NCBI GenBank assembly: GCA_958417695.1
Contig: CATZDQ010000083.1
Coordinates: forward strand, 1 to 7,233
DNA: 7,233 nucleotides
Direction: 5' to 3'
Source: an uncultured Clostridiaceae bacterium
Lineage (GTDB): Bacteria; Bacillota; Clostridia; TANB77; CAG-508
The notes under the pieces are model-generated. The model worked only from the letters and a program-made list of their open reading frames with translations, did not search any database and was not told the DNA's origin. The translations under genes and the position numbers were made by a program. Positions 1 to 5,724 of this stretch are shown here, piece by piece (the stretch's first letter is position 1; each line of letters starts with the position of its first letter).

Positions 1-20
1 AAGCACCTCTTTTGAAATAT

Positions 21-97
21 TGGTGTGCCAGAAGGGAATTGAACCCCCGACCTGCAGTTTAGGAAACTGTCGCTCTATCCTACTGAGCTACTGGCAC
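21..97 (-). tRNA. tRNA-Arg (anticodon CCU), CCA encoded
   Basis: Read on the minus strand, the 77 nt fold as a full cloverleaf. The 7-bp acceptor stem GTGCCAG/CTGGCAC is at 91-97 and 25-31, the discriminator A at 24, and a genome-encoded CCA at 21-23. The D stem is GCTC/GAGC with a 9-nt loop. The variable loop is AGGTC, and the T arm has the loop TTCAATT on a stem that includes two G-U pairs. The seven-base anticodon loop is TTCCTAA, with anticodon CCT at 61-63, which reads the arginine codon AGG. The first anticodon-stem pair (27-43) is A-C rather than Watson-Crick, while the four inner pairs are intact. Position 32 is U. The gene stands alone in the window and is divergent from the thiolase gene on its right. 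Confidence 0.97.
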
Positions 98-119
98 ATT
101 TTTCTCTGATAGCTTTTTT

Positions 120-148
120 ATTTTATCACAGTATTTTTTATTTTGCAA
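120..148 (-). promoter_or_regulatory. Sigma-A promoter of tRNA-Arg
   Basis: On the minus strand, TTGCAA (143-148) and TAAAAT (120-125) are separated by exactly 17 nt. The predicted transcription start near 113 leaves a leader of about 16 nt before the mature tRNA 5' end at 97. The sequence match and spacing are direct observations; activity is inferred. Confidence 0.72.
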
Positions 149-224
149 CAGAGGATTTCTATCCTTTATTCGTTTTTATATTTATTTTGCTTATTAACTA
201 TCTATTTTCTTTTGCCTCCCTATG

Positions 225-233
225 TGTTATACT
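225..233 (+). promoter_or_regulatory. ttcA: Extended -10 promoter of the ttcA-like gene
   Basis: TATACT (228-233) is preceded by TG one base upstream (225-226), the extended -10 form that tolerates a poor -35. The region 17 nt upstream reads TTTTCT (205-210), a weak match to TTGACA. The start would fall near 240, giving a leader of about 20 nt with the ribosome binding site at 248-254. This placement argues against any translation start upstream of 240. Confidence 0.6.
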
Positions 234-259
234 ATTACTATAAAAGTAAGGAGGAAGTC

Positions 260-970
260 ATGCAAAGAATTCTAAGCTATATGCGTAAAGCTATAAAAGA
301 TTACAATATGATTGAAGATGGTGATAAAATTGCTGTTTGTTTATCTGGTGGAAAAGATTCTATTACTATGCTATTGGGATTAAAACAATTACAACGTTTT
401 TATAACAAAACGTTTGATATTGTTGCTGTTAGTGTTAACCCCGGTTTTTCTTTTTTTGACGTTTCTTTCTTGCAGAAAACTTGTGATGAAATTGATGTCC
501 CTCTTATTGTTGAAAATAGTAATATAAAAGAAATTGTTTTTGATATTCGTAAAGAAAAACGTCCTTGCTCCCTATGTGCAAATATCCGTAGAGGCATTTT
601 AAATTCTGTTGCTATTAGAGAGGGTTGTAATAAGATTGCACTTGGTCATAATGAAGATGATGTGCTTGAAACCTTTATGATGAACTTATTTCTAACTGGT
701 GCTTTTTCTACTTTTGGTCCTTCTACCTATATGGACCGTTCTAAAATTACCGTTATTAGACCTCTCATTTATGCACCAGAAAAAGAGATTAAAAAATTTG
801 TAAAACGAGAAAATATTACGGTTATGAAGAAAAATTGTCCTATGGACGGCATTTCTAAAAGAGAATATATGAAAGATTTGCTTTTCAAACTTAGTACAGA
901 TATTCCTATGGTTAGAGCAAATCTTATAGGTGTCATTAAAAGAAATCATATAAAAGGATGGCATGAATAA
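260..970 (+). CDS. ttcA: TtcA-family tRNA 2-thiocytidine (C32) synthetase-like ATP-binding protein
   Basis: This 236-residue cytoplasmic protein is an N-type ATP pyrophosphatase of the TtcA/TtuA group. Such enzymes activate a tRNA base as an adenylate and insert sulfur with the help of an iron-sulfur cluster. Visible motifs are the PP-loop SGGKDS (29-34), a CSLC pair (Cys103, Cys106) followed by the RRGIL typical of TtcA, GHNEDD (129-134), and a third cysteine in NCP (Cys193). This matches the three-cysteine cluster-binding pattern of TtcA. The zinc-finger cysteines of TtuA are absent, so TtcA is the better match, but the base modified in this clostridial branch is inferred. The ATG at 260 follows AAGGAGG (248-254) by 5 nt. 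An in-frame TTG at 143 would add a hydrophobic 39-residue leader but lies upstream of the promoter, so it is rejected. The stop codon lies inside the terminator stem. Confidence 0.85.
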   Translation: MQRILSYMRKAIKDYNMIEDGDKIAVCLSGGKDSITMLLGLKQLQRFYNKTFDIVAVSVNPGFSFFDVSFLQKTCDEIDVPLIVENSNIKEIVFDIRKEKRPCSLCANIRRGILNSVAIREGCNKIALGHNEDDVLETFMMNLFLTGAFSTFGPSTYMDRSKITVIRPLIYAPEKEIKKFVKRENITVMKKNCPMDGISKREYMKDLLFKLSTDIPMVRANLIGVIKRNHIKGWHE

Positions 971-1001
971 AGACAATTACACAAATGTAATTGTCTTTAT
1001 T
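966..1001. terminator. Shared hairpin terminator between convergent ttcA-like and mutase genes
   Basis: A perfect 16-bp inverted repeat (966-981 with 986-1001) encloses the 4-nt loop CAAA. On the plus strand it is followed by an AT-rich tail ending in TTTT (1003-1006), giving a usable intrinsic terminator for the ttcA-like gene. The TAA stop of that gene (968-970) is inside the left arm, and the stop of the mutase (1005-1007) is 3 nt beyond the right arm. On the minus strand the T-rich stretch is only the end of the stem itself, so termination in that direction is probably weaker. Confidence 0.82.
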
Positions 1002-1004
1002 ATT

Positions 1005-2720
1005 TTACAGTTTTAAACTCTTTTTTATTTCTTCTATTTTTTCTTCTGCATCTTGCATGGATGTTCCTTTTACCCCTATATAATATTTAATTTTGGGTTC
1101 TGTTCCTGATGGTCTTACACAACACCAAGCATTATTTTCTAATTCATAATATAACACATTTGATTTTGGCAGTCCAGTTTCTACTATGCTACCTGAATGA
1201 CAATCTAAAATTATATTTTTTTCATAATCTCTAATTCTTTCAACTGTATAATGCCCTAATTGTTTTGGTGGACTTTCTCTTAGAGATTTCAAAATTTGTT
1301 GTATCTTTTCTGCACCATCTATACCTTCTAATGTAACTTGCATAATATCTTCTTTATAATAACCATACTTTTCATACAAACAAATCATTTGGTCCCACAA
1401 AGTCTTTCCTTGCTCTTTATAATATGCTGCAGCTTCGCATAATAACATAACGGCAACTACGGCATCTTTATCTCTAGCATGTGTCCCTGCTAGGCAACCA
1501 TAACTTTCTTCATATCCGAATAAAAACGTATAGTTTTGTTTTTCTTCAAATTCTTTAATTTTCTCTCCAATATATTTAAATCCTGTTAGAACTTCAATTA
1601 AAGTTACATCATAAGCTTTTGTAATTTCATTAGCCATAGTAGAAGATACAATACTTTTAATGATAGCGCCATTTTTTGGCAGATTTTGTTTTTGTTTTCT
1701 TTGTGATAAGATATATTCTGCAATTAATAAAGCTGACATATTTCCTGTAAATGCTTTATATTCACCTGTTTTTGCATCTTTTGCATAAACGCCTAATCTA
1801 TCGGCGTCTGGGTCAGTGGCTAATATAATTTCCGCATTTTTTTCTTTTGCCAATTGTAACGCTAATGCAAAAGCCTTTTTATCTTCTGGATTCGGATAAT
1901 TAACCGTAGGGAAATCACCATCTGGTTCTTCTTGTTCTTTTACTATTTGGACATTGGTAAAACCAATTTCTTTTAAAATTCTCTGAACAGGTTTATTTCC
2001 TGCCCCATGTAGTGGCGTATAGACAATACACATATCTTTTTGTTTCTTTATAATTTCTGGATTTAAACTCTGTTTTTTTAATTCTGCCATATACGCATCA
2101 TCTATTTGTGTTCCTATAGCGATATATAAATTTTCCTTGACTGCTTTTTCCTTCGTCGTTGTCCTTATTACTGTATAATCTTCTATTGCATTTACTTCTT
2201 CAATAATACTTTTATCCTTTGGTGCTGTAATTTGTGCACCGTCTTCCCAATATACTTTATATCCATTATAATTTGCTGGATTATGACTAGCTGTTATCAT
2301 AACACCTGCTATACAGCCTAACTTTCTTACGGCATAAGACAATTCCGGAACTGGTCTAAGACTTTCAAATACATAAGCTTTTATACCATTTGCCGCAAAA
2401 CATAGGGCTGCAATTTCACTAAATTCTTTAGACATATGCCTAGAATCATAACTAATCACAACACCTTTTGCTTCTTCCTGCTCTTTTTTTATAAAGTTTG
2501 CTAACCCTTGTGAAGCTTTTCCTACAGTATATCGATTCATTCTGTTCGTTCCAGCACCTAATATTCCTCTTAATCCTGCTGTTCCGAACTCTAAATTTTT
2601 ATAAAATCGCTCTTTTATTTCCTCTTCATTCTGTTCTATTTGTTTTAACTCTCGTCTTGTTTGTTCATCAAAGAATGGATTTTCTAGCCATTCTTTATAA
2701 TTTTTCATGAATGGTTCCAT
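1005..2720 (-). CDS. pgcA: Alpha-phosphohexomutase (phosphoglucomutase/phosphomannomutase, PgcA type)
   Basis: This 571-residue cytoplasmic enzyme interconverts hexose 6-phosphate and hexose 1-phosphate through a phosphoserine intermediate, most likely glucose 6-phosphate and glucose 1-phosphate. All four domain signatures of the family are present: GTAGLRG near 46-52, the phosphoserine loop TASHNP with Ser145, the metal-binding loop TDPDADRLG (302-310), the sugar-binding loop GYEESYG (402-408), and the phosphate-binding RPSGTEPK (536-543). The length is close to the roughly 580 residues of Bacillus PgcA and longer than GlmM or AlgC (about 450), which favours the long PGM subgroup. The ATG at 2718-2720 has AAGGAGG (2726-2732) 5 nt upstream, so it is preferred over the Met at residue 5. 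It is the second gene of an operon, 23 nt after the pyrophosphorylase stop and without a promoter of its own. Its product is the expected substrate for that partner. Confidence 0.95.
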   Translation of the reverse strand: MEPFMKNYKEWLENPFFDEQTRRELKQIEQNEEEIKERFYKNLEFGTAGLRGILGAGTNRMNRYTVGKASQGLANFIKKEQEEAKGVVISYDSRHMSKEFSEIAALCFAANGIKAYVFESLRPVPELSYAVRKLGCIAGVMITASHNPANYNGYKVYWEDGAQITAPKDKSIIEEVNAIEDYTVIRTTTKEKAVKENLYIAIGTQIDDAYMAELKKQSLNPEIIKKQKDMCIVYTPLHGAGNKPVQRILKEIGFTNVQIVKEQEEPDGDFPTVNYPNPEDKKAFALALQLAKEKNAEIILATDPDADRLGVYAKDAKTGEYKAFTGNMSALLIAEYILSQRKQKQNLPKNGAIIKSIVSSTMANEITKAYDVTLIEVLTGFKYIGEKIKEFEEKQNYTFLFGYEESYGCLAGTHARDKDAVVAVMLLCEAAAYYKEQGKTLWDQMICLYEKYGYYKEDIMQVTLEGIDGAEKIQQILKSLRESPPKQLGHYTVERIRDYEKNIILDCHSGSIVETGLPKSNVLYYELENNAWCCVRPSGTEPKIKYYIGVKGTSMQDAEEKIEEIKKSLKL

Positions 2721-2743
2721 TGCTTCCTCCTTTTTATTTGTGT

Positions 2744-3994
2744 TTACTCTTCTACAATTCCATAAAAGTTTTTATATAATTGTCTTGCTGTCTCTGGACT
2801 ATCCACACCTTCTGCATTTTTTACAGGTGCAAATTCCTCTTCTCTTTTTACTCGCATAATGGCCATATCCTCTAAACTCTCAAATGCATCAAATAAGAAC
2901 GCTTCAAACTTATAGGCATTTGGTTTTTCAGGCTTTATTACTTGTCCATCTTTATCTTGATATTCTATTTTTTTATGTGCACTATGATAAGGAAGCTTAT
3001 CTTTACTAATCTCCTCTATGGCTTTTATATTAAAAATATTACATAAAATATGGGATTCTCCATATTTTATGTCTCCATTCTCACTTTTTTCTTCTGCCAT
3101 CTCTTTAGATATTTCTGTATATTCAATAACACTAGGTTTTCCATTTCTTTTGCAAAAAACACCAACATGTTCTTCTGGACAAGCTTTTACTACACTTTTA
3201 CCACCTGCTAGCACTTTTTTATCTATGCAAAGTCCTACAAAAATAGGGTCTACCATTTTGACTAATACATTATCTACGCCACCAATAAATGCCCATTCAA
3301 TTCCTCTAGTTTTCATATCATAAATAACCGCATTTTTTCTCATAGACACAAAAATACCGCCATGCCCATCTGCTGCTTCATTAATATGCCCATCTTTATC
3401 TAATAATAATTTTCCTTGTTCATTAACAACTGGTAGTTCTCCCTGTTTAAAGAAAACGACATTTTCTTTTGGATAACCAAAATATTGATTTTTCTCAAAA
3501 AAGTGTACTGTATCTTCATGATTCTGCTTGCTTGTCATAATATACCAAGGTACAAATACACCATATTTTGTTTGTGTTTCTTTTAATGTTTCGCATAAGA
3601 TTTGGAATATACTTTTATGTGAAACTAATCCTAAATCATAAGTTCCCTTTGGTCCATTATGACCCAATCTTGTTCCTTGTCCTCCTGCCATAGTTACCAC
3701 TGCATACTTTCCTTGTTTAATTAGATTAACACCTATTTCTTCATAATGATTTTTCTCTTCTATCGTCATTTTATTTTTTTCTATATAGGAAATAGGTTCT
3801 ATCTTATCTACCTTTTCTTGCTTCTGCTTTGTAGTTTGTTCATATAATTTTTCAATTTGTGAAAAGTCAATGGTCAAAATTTCATTTAATAAATCTTCTT
3901 GTTGTTTTTGTGTCATATTTTTATAATTATATAGCAATTGCTCTTGTCCATATTTTTTTAACATTTCTTTTACTACTTGAATTTTTTCTTCCAT
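2744..3994 (-). CDS. UDP-sugar pyrophosphorylase, eukaryotic UAP1/AGX (UDPGP type 1) family
   Basis: This 416-residue protein is predicted to transfer UMP from UTP to a sugar 1-phosphate, giving a UDP-sugar and pyrophosphate. The nucleotide-binding loop AGGQGTRLGHNGPKG is at 103-117. Further blocks match the eukaryotic UDP-GlcNAc pyrophosphorylase: PWYIMTS (149-155), YFG...ENVVFFKQGELP (171-188), DGHGGIF (209-215), VDNVLVK.VDP (240-250), EYTEI (291-295), KPEKPN (354-359), FLFDAF (366-371) and REEEFAPVKN (384-393). It is unrelated in detail to bacterial GalU/GtaB or GlmU. The N-terminal 75 residues are a helical region typical of the family, shortened relative to the roughly 500-residue human enzyme. 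The ATG follows AAAGGA by about 8 nt. It is the first gene of an operon with the mutase, which suggests glucose 1-phosphate as substrate, while its sequence resembles GlcNAc-1-P enzymes. The substrate therefore remains open. Confidence 0.9.
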   Translation of the reverse strand: MEEKIQVVKEMLKKYGQEQLLYNYKNMTQKQQEDLLNEILTIDFSQIEKLYEQTTKQKQEKVDKIEPISYIEKNKMTIEEKNHYEEIGVNLIKQGKYAVVTMAGGQGTRLGHNGPKGTYDLGLVSHKSIFQILCETLKETQTKYGVFVPWYIMTSKQNHEDTVHFFEKNQYFGYPKENVVFFKQGELPVVNEQGKLLLDKDGHINEAADGHGGIFVSMRKNAVIYDMKTRGIEWAFIGGVDNVLVKMVDPIFVGLCIDKKVLAGGKSVVKACPEEHVGVFCKRNGKPSVIEYTEISKEMAEEKSENGDIKYGESHILCNIFNIKAIEEISKDKLPYHSAHKKIEYQDKDGQVIKPEKPNAYKFEAFLFDAFESLEDMAIMRVKREEEFAPVKNAEGVDSPETARQLYKNFYGIVEE

Positions 3995-4025
3995 ATTTTT
4001 TTCCTTTCTTATTTATTGTTCGATT

Positions 4026-4054
4026 ATCATATCGCATTATTTATTTTTCGTCAA
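4026..4054 (-). promoter_or_regulatory. Sigma-A promoter of the pyrophosphorylase-mutase operon
   Basis: On the minus strand TTGACG (4049-4054) is followed after 17 nt by TATGAT (4026-4031); each differs from consensus at one base. The start would lie near 4019, giving a short leader of about 25 nt before the ATG at 3994 that includes the ribosome binding site at 4001-4010. Confidence 0.85.
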
Positions 4055-4108
4055 ATTTTATTTTTTATTCCTTTTTTCTAATAGTAAAGAGTTTAATTTT
4101 ATTTATAA

Positions 4109-4138
4109 GAAAAAACAAGTGTAAATAATTACACTTGT
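4109..4138 (-). terminator. Intrinsic terminator of the 179-residue protein gene
   Basis: A perfect 10-bp stem (4129-4138 with 4115-4124) and a 4-nt loop are followed on the minus strand by a run of six T (4110-4115 read in reverse, the first one being the last stem base). The hairpin begins 15 nt past the TAG stop at 4153-4155 and lies upstream of the next operon's promoter, insulating the two units. Confidence 0.88.
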
Positions 4139-4152
4139 CTATATGTACTATT

Positions 4153-4692
4153 CTAACTAATTCTTTCTTCCTTTCTTTCAAATCCCTCAAACACTTCTGT
4201 GATTTCTTTCTCACCAGAAGTATTTAGAATTTTGTCATGTGCATTTAAAATTTCTTCTATGCTACCATTAAACTCTAGTACTTCATAGCAATTCACAATC
4301 TTAATTGTTTTGTGCATGTTTTCTATTTGTTTTTGATTCTTTTGTAAATAATGTTCTATATTCTGATTTCCTTTATCAATATATGTTTTACTACCATTTA
4401 CAATAATTAATAAATTTTCTTCTTTACACTTTTCTATGCTTTTACTAACATTTGTATATTTATTTGCATTTGTACTTGTCCAATTTAATTTTAGAACTTT
4501 ATCTTTATTTTTTAGATTTAATTTTTGTACTAATGTTTCTATATTCTTTTGGATATCTTTTTCTAAAAATGTGACTATTTTTGTTTGTTCATTTATTTCC
4601 TTATTTACATATGGAAGTAACATCGTTACCATATGCCAATCACTTACATAAAAACTACAGAACTTTGTAACACTTTTCTTTTGAACACTCAT
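4153..4692 (-). CDS. Conserved-looking protein of unknown function, possible MEDS-like (DcmR sensory) fold
   Basis: I do not recognise this 179-residue protein with certainty. It has no signal peptide or membrane segment and is rich in lysine, glutamate and asparagine, so it is probably cytoplasmic. It reads as an alternating alpha/beta protein. A strand KFCSFYVSD (10-18) leads to a helix with LLPYVNKEINE (25-35), then strand KIVTFLEKD (38-46). A second strand LLIIVNG (94-100) follows, then strand TIKIVNCYEVLEF (129-141), and a helix IEEILNAHDKIL (145-156). The opening FY motif, the Tyr after a Cys near 135 and the closing 'eil..Hd.vl' pattern resemble MEDS sensory domains (a KaiC/RecA-like fold), but no DNA-binding domain is attached. 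The start is ATG with AGGGGG (4700-4705) 7 nt upstream. It forms its own unit with a very strong promoter and is divergent from spoIIR, which gives no firm functional clue. Confidence 0.8.
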   Translation of the reverse strand: MSVQKKSVTKFCSFYVSDWHMVTMLLPYVNKEINEQTKIVTFLEKDIQKNIETLVQKLNLKNKDKVLKLNWTSTNANKYTNVSKSIEKCKEENLLIIVNGSKTYIDKGNQNIEHYLQKNQKQIENMHKTIKIVNCYEVLEFNGSIEEILNAHDKILNTSGEKEITEVFEGFERKEERIS

Positions 4693-4728
4693 TTTTTAGC
4701 CCCCTAAACGTTTTCTTCTTATTGGAAA

Positions 4729-4757
4729 ATTTTACCATTTATTTTTATATATGTCAA
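4729..4757 (-). promoter_or_regulatory. Strong sigma-A promoter of the 179-residue protein gene
   Basis: On the minus strand a perfect TTGACA (4752-4757) is followed after 17 nt by TAAAAT (4729-4734), with a TG in the extended -10 position. The start is expected near 4722, giving a leader of about 30 nt. An imperfect inverted repeat, TGG-N-AAA-T-TTT-N-CCA, overlaps the -10 at 4723-4737, and an 8-bp palindrome AAACGTTT lies at 4706-4713 in the leader. Either could be an operator, but both are short and AT-rich. Confidence 0.88.
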
Positions 4758-4840
4758 TCATATTACAAATAAATTTTCCTCTATTTTTCGACATTTTCAA
4801 GGTTTCATACATATCTTTTTGTTAAATTTTTTCCAAATAA

Positions 4841-4869
4841 GTATATATTTTTGTAAATTGTAAATACTT
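4841..4869 (+). promoter_or_regulatory. spoIIR: Candidate sigma-F promoter of spoIIR
   Basis: GTATA (4841-4845) fits the sigma-F -35 GYWTA exactly. GTAAATACTT (4860-4869) fits the -10 GGNRANANTW with one mismatch, at the second G. The spacer is 14 nt, about one short of the usual value. Known spoIIR genes are transcribed by sigma-F in the forespore, which is why this was sought. A competing sigma-A-like pair, TTGTTA (4819-4824), 17 nt, TATATA (4842-4847), overlaps it and cannot be ruled out. Confidence 0.45.
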
Positions 4870-4912
4870 AAAACAAAGACTATTTTATAACTATTTTATT
4901 GGGAGGTTTTGT

Positions 4913-5578
4913 ATGAAAACTTTACTATCTATTATATGCTCGAAAAGAGTAAAAAATTCCTTAATTATCCTAATTTTATTATTTTTTTATATAGCAATTT
5001 CTGCTATCTCTTACGTAAATGCTGTTTCTAACGACATTGAAGATAGTGTTTTTAGATTGCATGTTATTGCCAACAGCGATTCTAAAGAAGATCAGGCTTT
5101 AAAATATGTTGTTCGTGACGAATTGCTTTCTTATATGAATACGATTGCTAAAGATGCGCCTTCCAAAAAAGAAGCCATTGTTATTGCTAAAGAACATCAA
5201 GATGATTTTTCTCATATAGCTAAAGAAACCATTGAAAAGCAAGGTTACAATTATAGTGTTACAGTAGAAATTGGTAATTATGATTTTCCAACCAAACAGT
5301 ATGGAGATATTTCTTTACCTGCAGGTGAATATGATGCTTTAAGGGTTAAAATAGGTGAAGCTAAAGGACAAAATTGGTGGTGTGTTATGTTTCCTCCTCT
5401 TTGCTTCGTAGATGTTAGTTCTGGTATTGTTCCTACGGAATCTAAAGAACTAATTAAAAATGAATTAAATGACGAAGAATATAGTTTAATTAGTAAGGAA
5501 GATTCCCCTCAAGTAGAATTTAAATTCAAATTAATTGAATTGTTAAAAAATACCAATATACTAACTGCAAAAAAATAG
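4913..5578 (+). CDS. spoIIR: Stage II sporulation protein R
   Basis: This 221-residue protein is the forespore signalling protein that is exported into the intermembrane space and activates the SpoIIGA protease in the mother cell, so that pro-sigma-E is processed. An N-terminal membrane/signal segment at about 16-36 is followed by the family hallmark FRLHVIANSDS (47-57), with EDQALK following at once. The second conserved block, YDALRVKIGEAKGQNWWC (140-157), continues as VMFPPLCF. The C-terminal VEFKFKLIELL (about 200-210) also fits. Length is close to the Bacillus protein. The ATG is 6 nt after GGGAGG (4901-4906). It begins 220 nt from the divergent start of the unknown protein gene and is followed by 146 nt before murA. 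One arginine in the second block is encoded by AGG, the codon read by the tRNA at the left end. Confidence 0.96.
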   Translation: MKTLLSIICSKRVKNSLIILILLFFYIAISAISYVNAVSNDIEDSVFRLHVIANSDSKEDQALKYVVRDELLSYMNTIAKDAPSKKEAIVIAKEHQDDFSHIAKETIEKQGYNYSVTVEIGNYDFPTKQYGDISLPAGEYDALRVKIGEAKGQNWWCVMFPPLCFVDVSSGIVPTESKELIKNELNDEEYSLISKEDSPQVEFKFKLIELLKNTNILTAKK

Positions 5579-5612
5579 TTGTAAAATAAATCAATTTGTG
5601 ATATAAGTAACA

Positions 5613-5621
5613 TGTTATAAT
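5613..5621 (+). promoter_or_regulatory. murA: Extended -10 promoter of murA
   Basis: A consensus TATAAT (5616-5621) carries TG at 5613-5614, the extended -10 form. A TTGTGA at 5596-5601 is only 14 nt upstream and too close to act as a normal -35; at 17 nt the sequence reads AATTTG. The start is expected near 5628, giving a leader of about 97 nt before the TTG start codon. Confidence 0.62.
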
Positions 5622-5622
5622 G

Positions 5623-5651
5623 AAAATAGAATATGATAAATATTCTATTTT
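5623..5651 (+). terminator. Probable terminator hairpin after spoIIR
   Basis: A perfect 12-bp inverted repeat (5623-5634 with 5640-5651) has a 5-nt loop and is followed by TATTTAA; the 3' arm itself ends in TATTTT. The stem is almost entirely A-U, so it is less stable than the other two terminators in the window. It lies 45 nt past the spoIIR stop. Because the predicted murA start falls inside its left arm, only spoIIR read-through RNA would fold it. Confidence 0.5.
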
Positions 5652-5673
5652 TATTTAACTAAAATTAAAAATA

Positions 5674-5710
5674 CATAGAATTTCTAAAAACACTATTAGA
5701 AATTCTTATG
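5674..5710 (+). promoter_or_regulatory. Hairpin in the murA leader, next to the ribosome binding site
   Basis: Arms 5677-5687 and 5696-5706 pair perfectly over 11 bp around an 8-nt loop. Three further pairs (CAT 5674-5676 with ATG 5708-5710) form if T5707 is bulged. The hairpin ends 1 nt before the GGGGG ribosome binding site at 5712-5716. It has no T-run behind it, so it does not look like a terminator. It could modulate translation, protect the mRNA, or act as a DNA operator; the sequence does not decide. Confidence 0.5.
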
Positions 5711-5724
5711 CGGGGGTAATTCAT

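Noticed and set aside
1..20. Possible terminator arm or second tRNA downstream of tRNA-Arg
   Set aside because: Only 20 nt remain before the window edge; no paired arm or tRNA stem can be shown.
143..259. TTG-initiated 39-residue hydrophobic N-terminal extension of the ttcA-like protein, resembling a membrane anchor
   Set aside because: The promoter (225-233) and AAGGAGG site (248-254) lie inside it, the family has no such anchor, and the ATG at 260 gives the normal N-terminus.
2498..2710. Plus-strand open frame antisense to the mutase gene
   Set aside because: It is a shadow of a well-supported gene with intact family motifs, and it has low-complexity Leu/Phe-rich content.
3859..4128. Plus-strand open frame of 89 residues rich in Phe, Leu and Ile
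   Set aside because: It lies antisense to the pyrophosphorylase start, its promoter and the next terminator. Its hydrophobic composition comes from the T-rich strand, and there is no convincing ribosome binding site.
4436..4651. Plus-strand hydrophobic open frame antisense to the unknown 179-residue gene
   Set aside because: The minus-strand frame has a promoter, ribosome binding site and terminator. The plus-strand frame has none and is T-rich by composition.
4693..4912. Possible riboswitch, small RNA or T-box in the divergent intergenic region
   Set aside because: The predicted leaders on both sides are only about 30-40 nt, and no conserved riboswitch or T-box core is visible. The region is explained by two divergent promoters.
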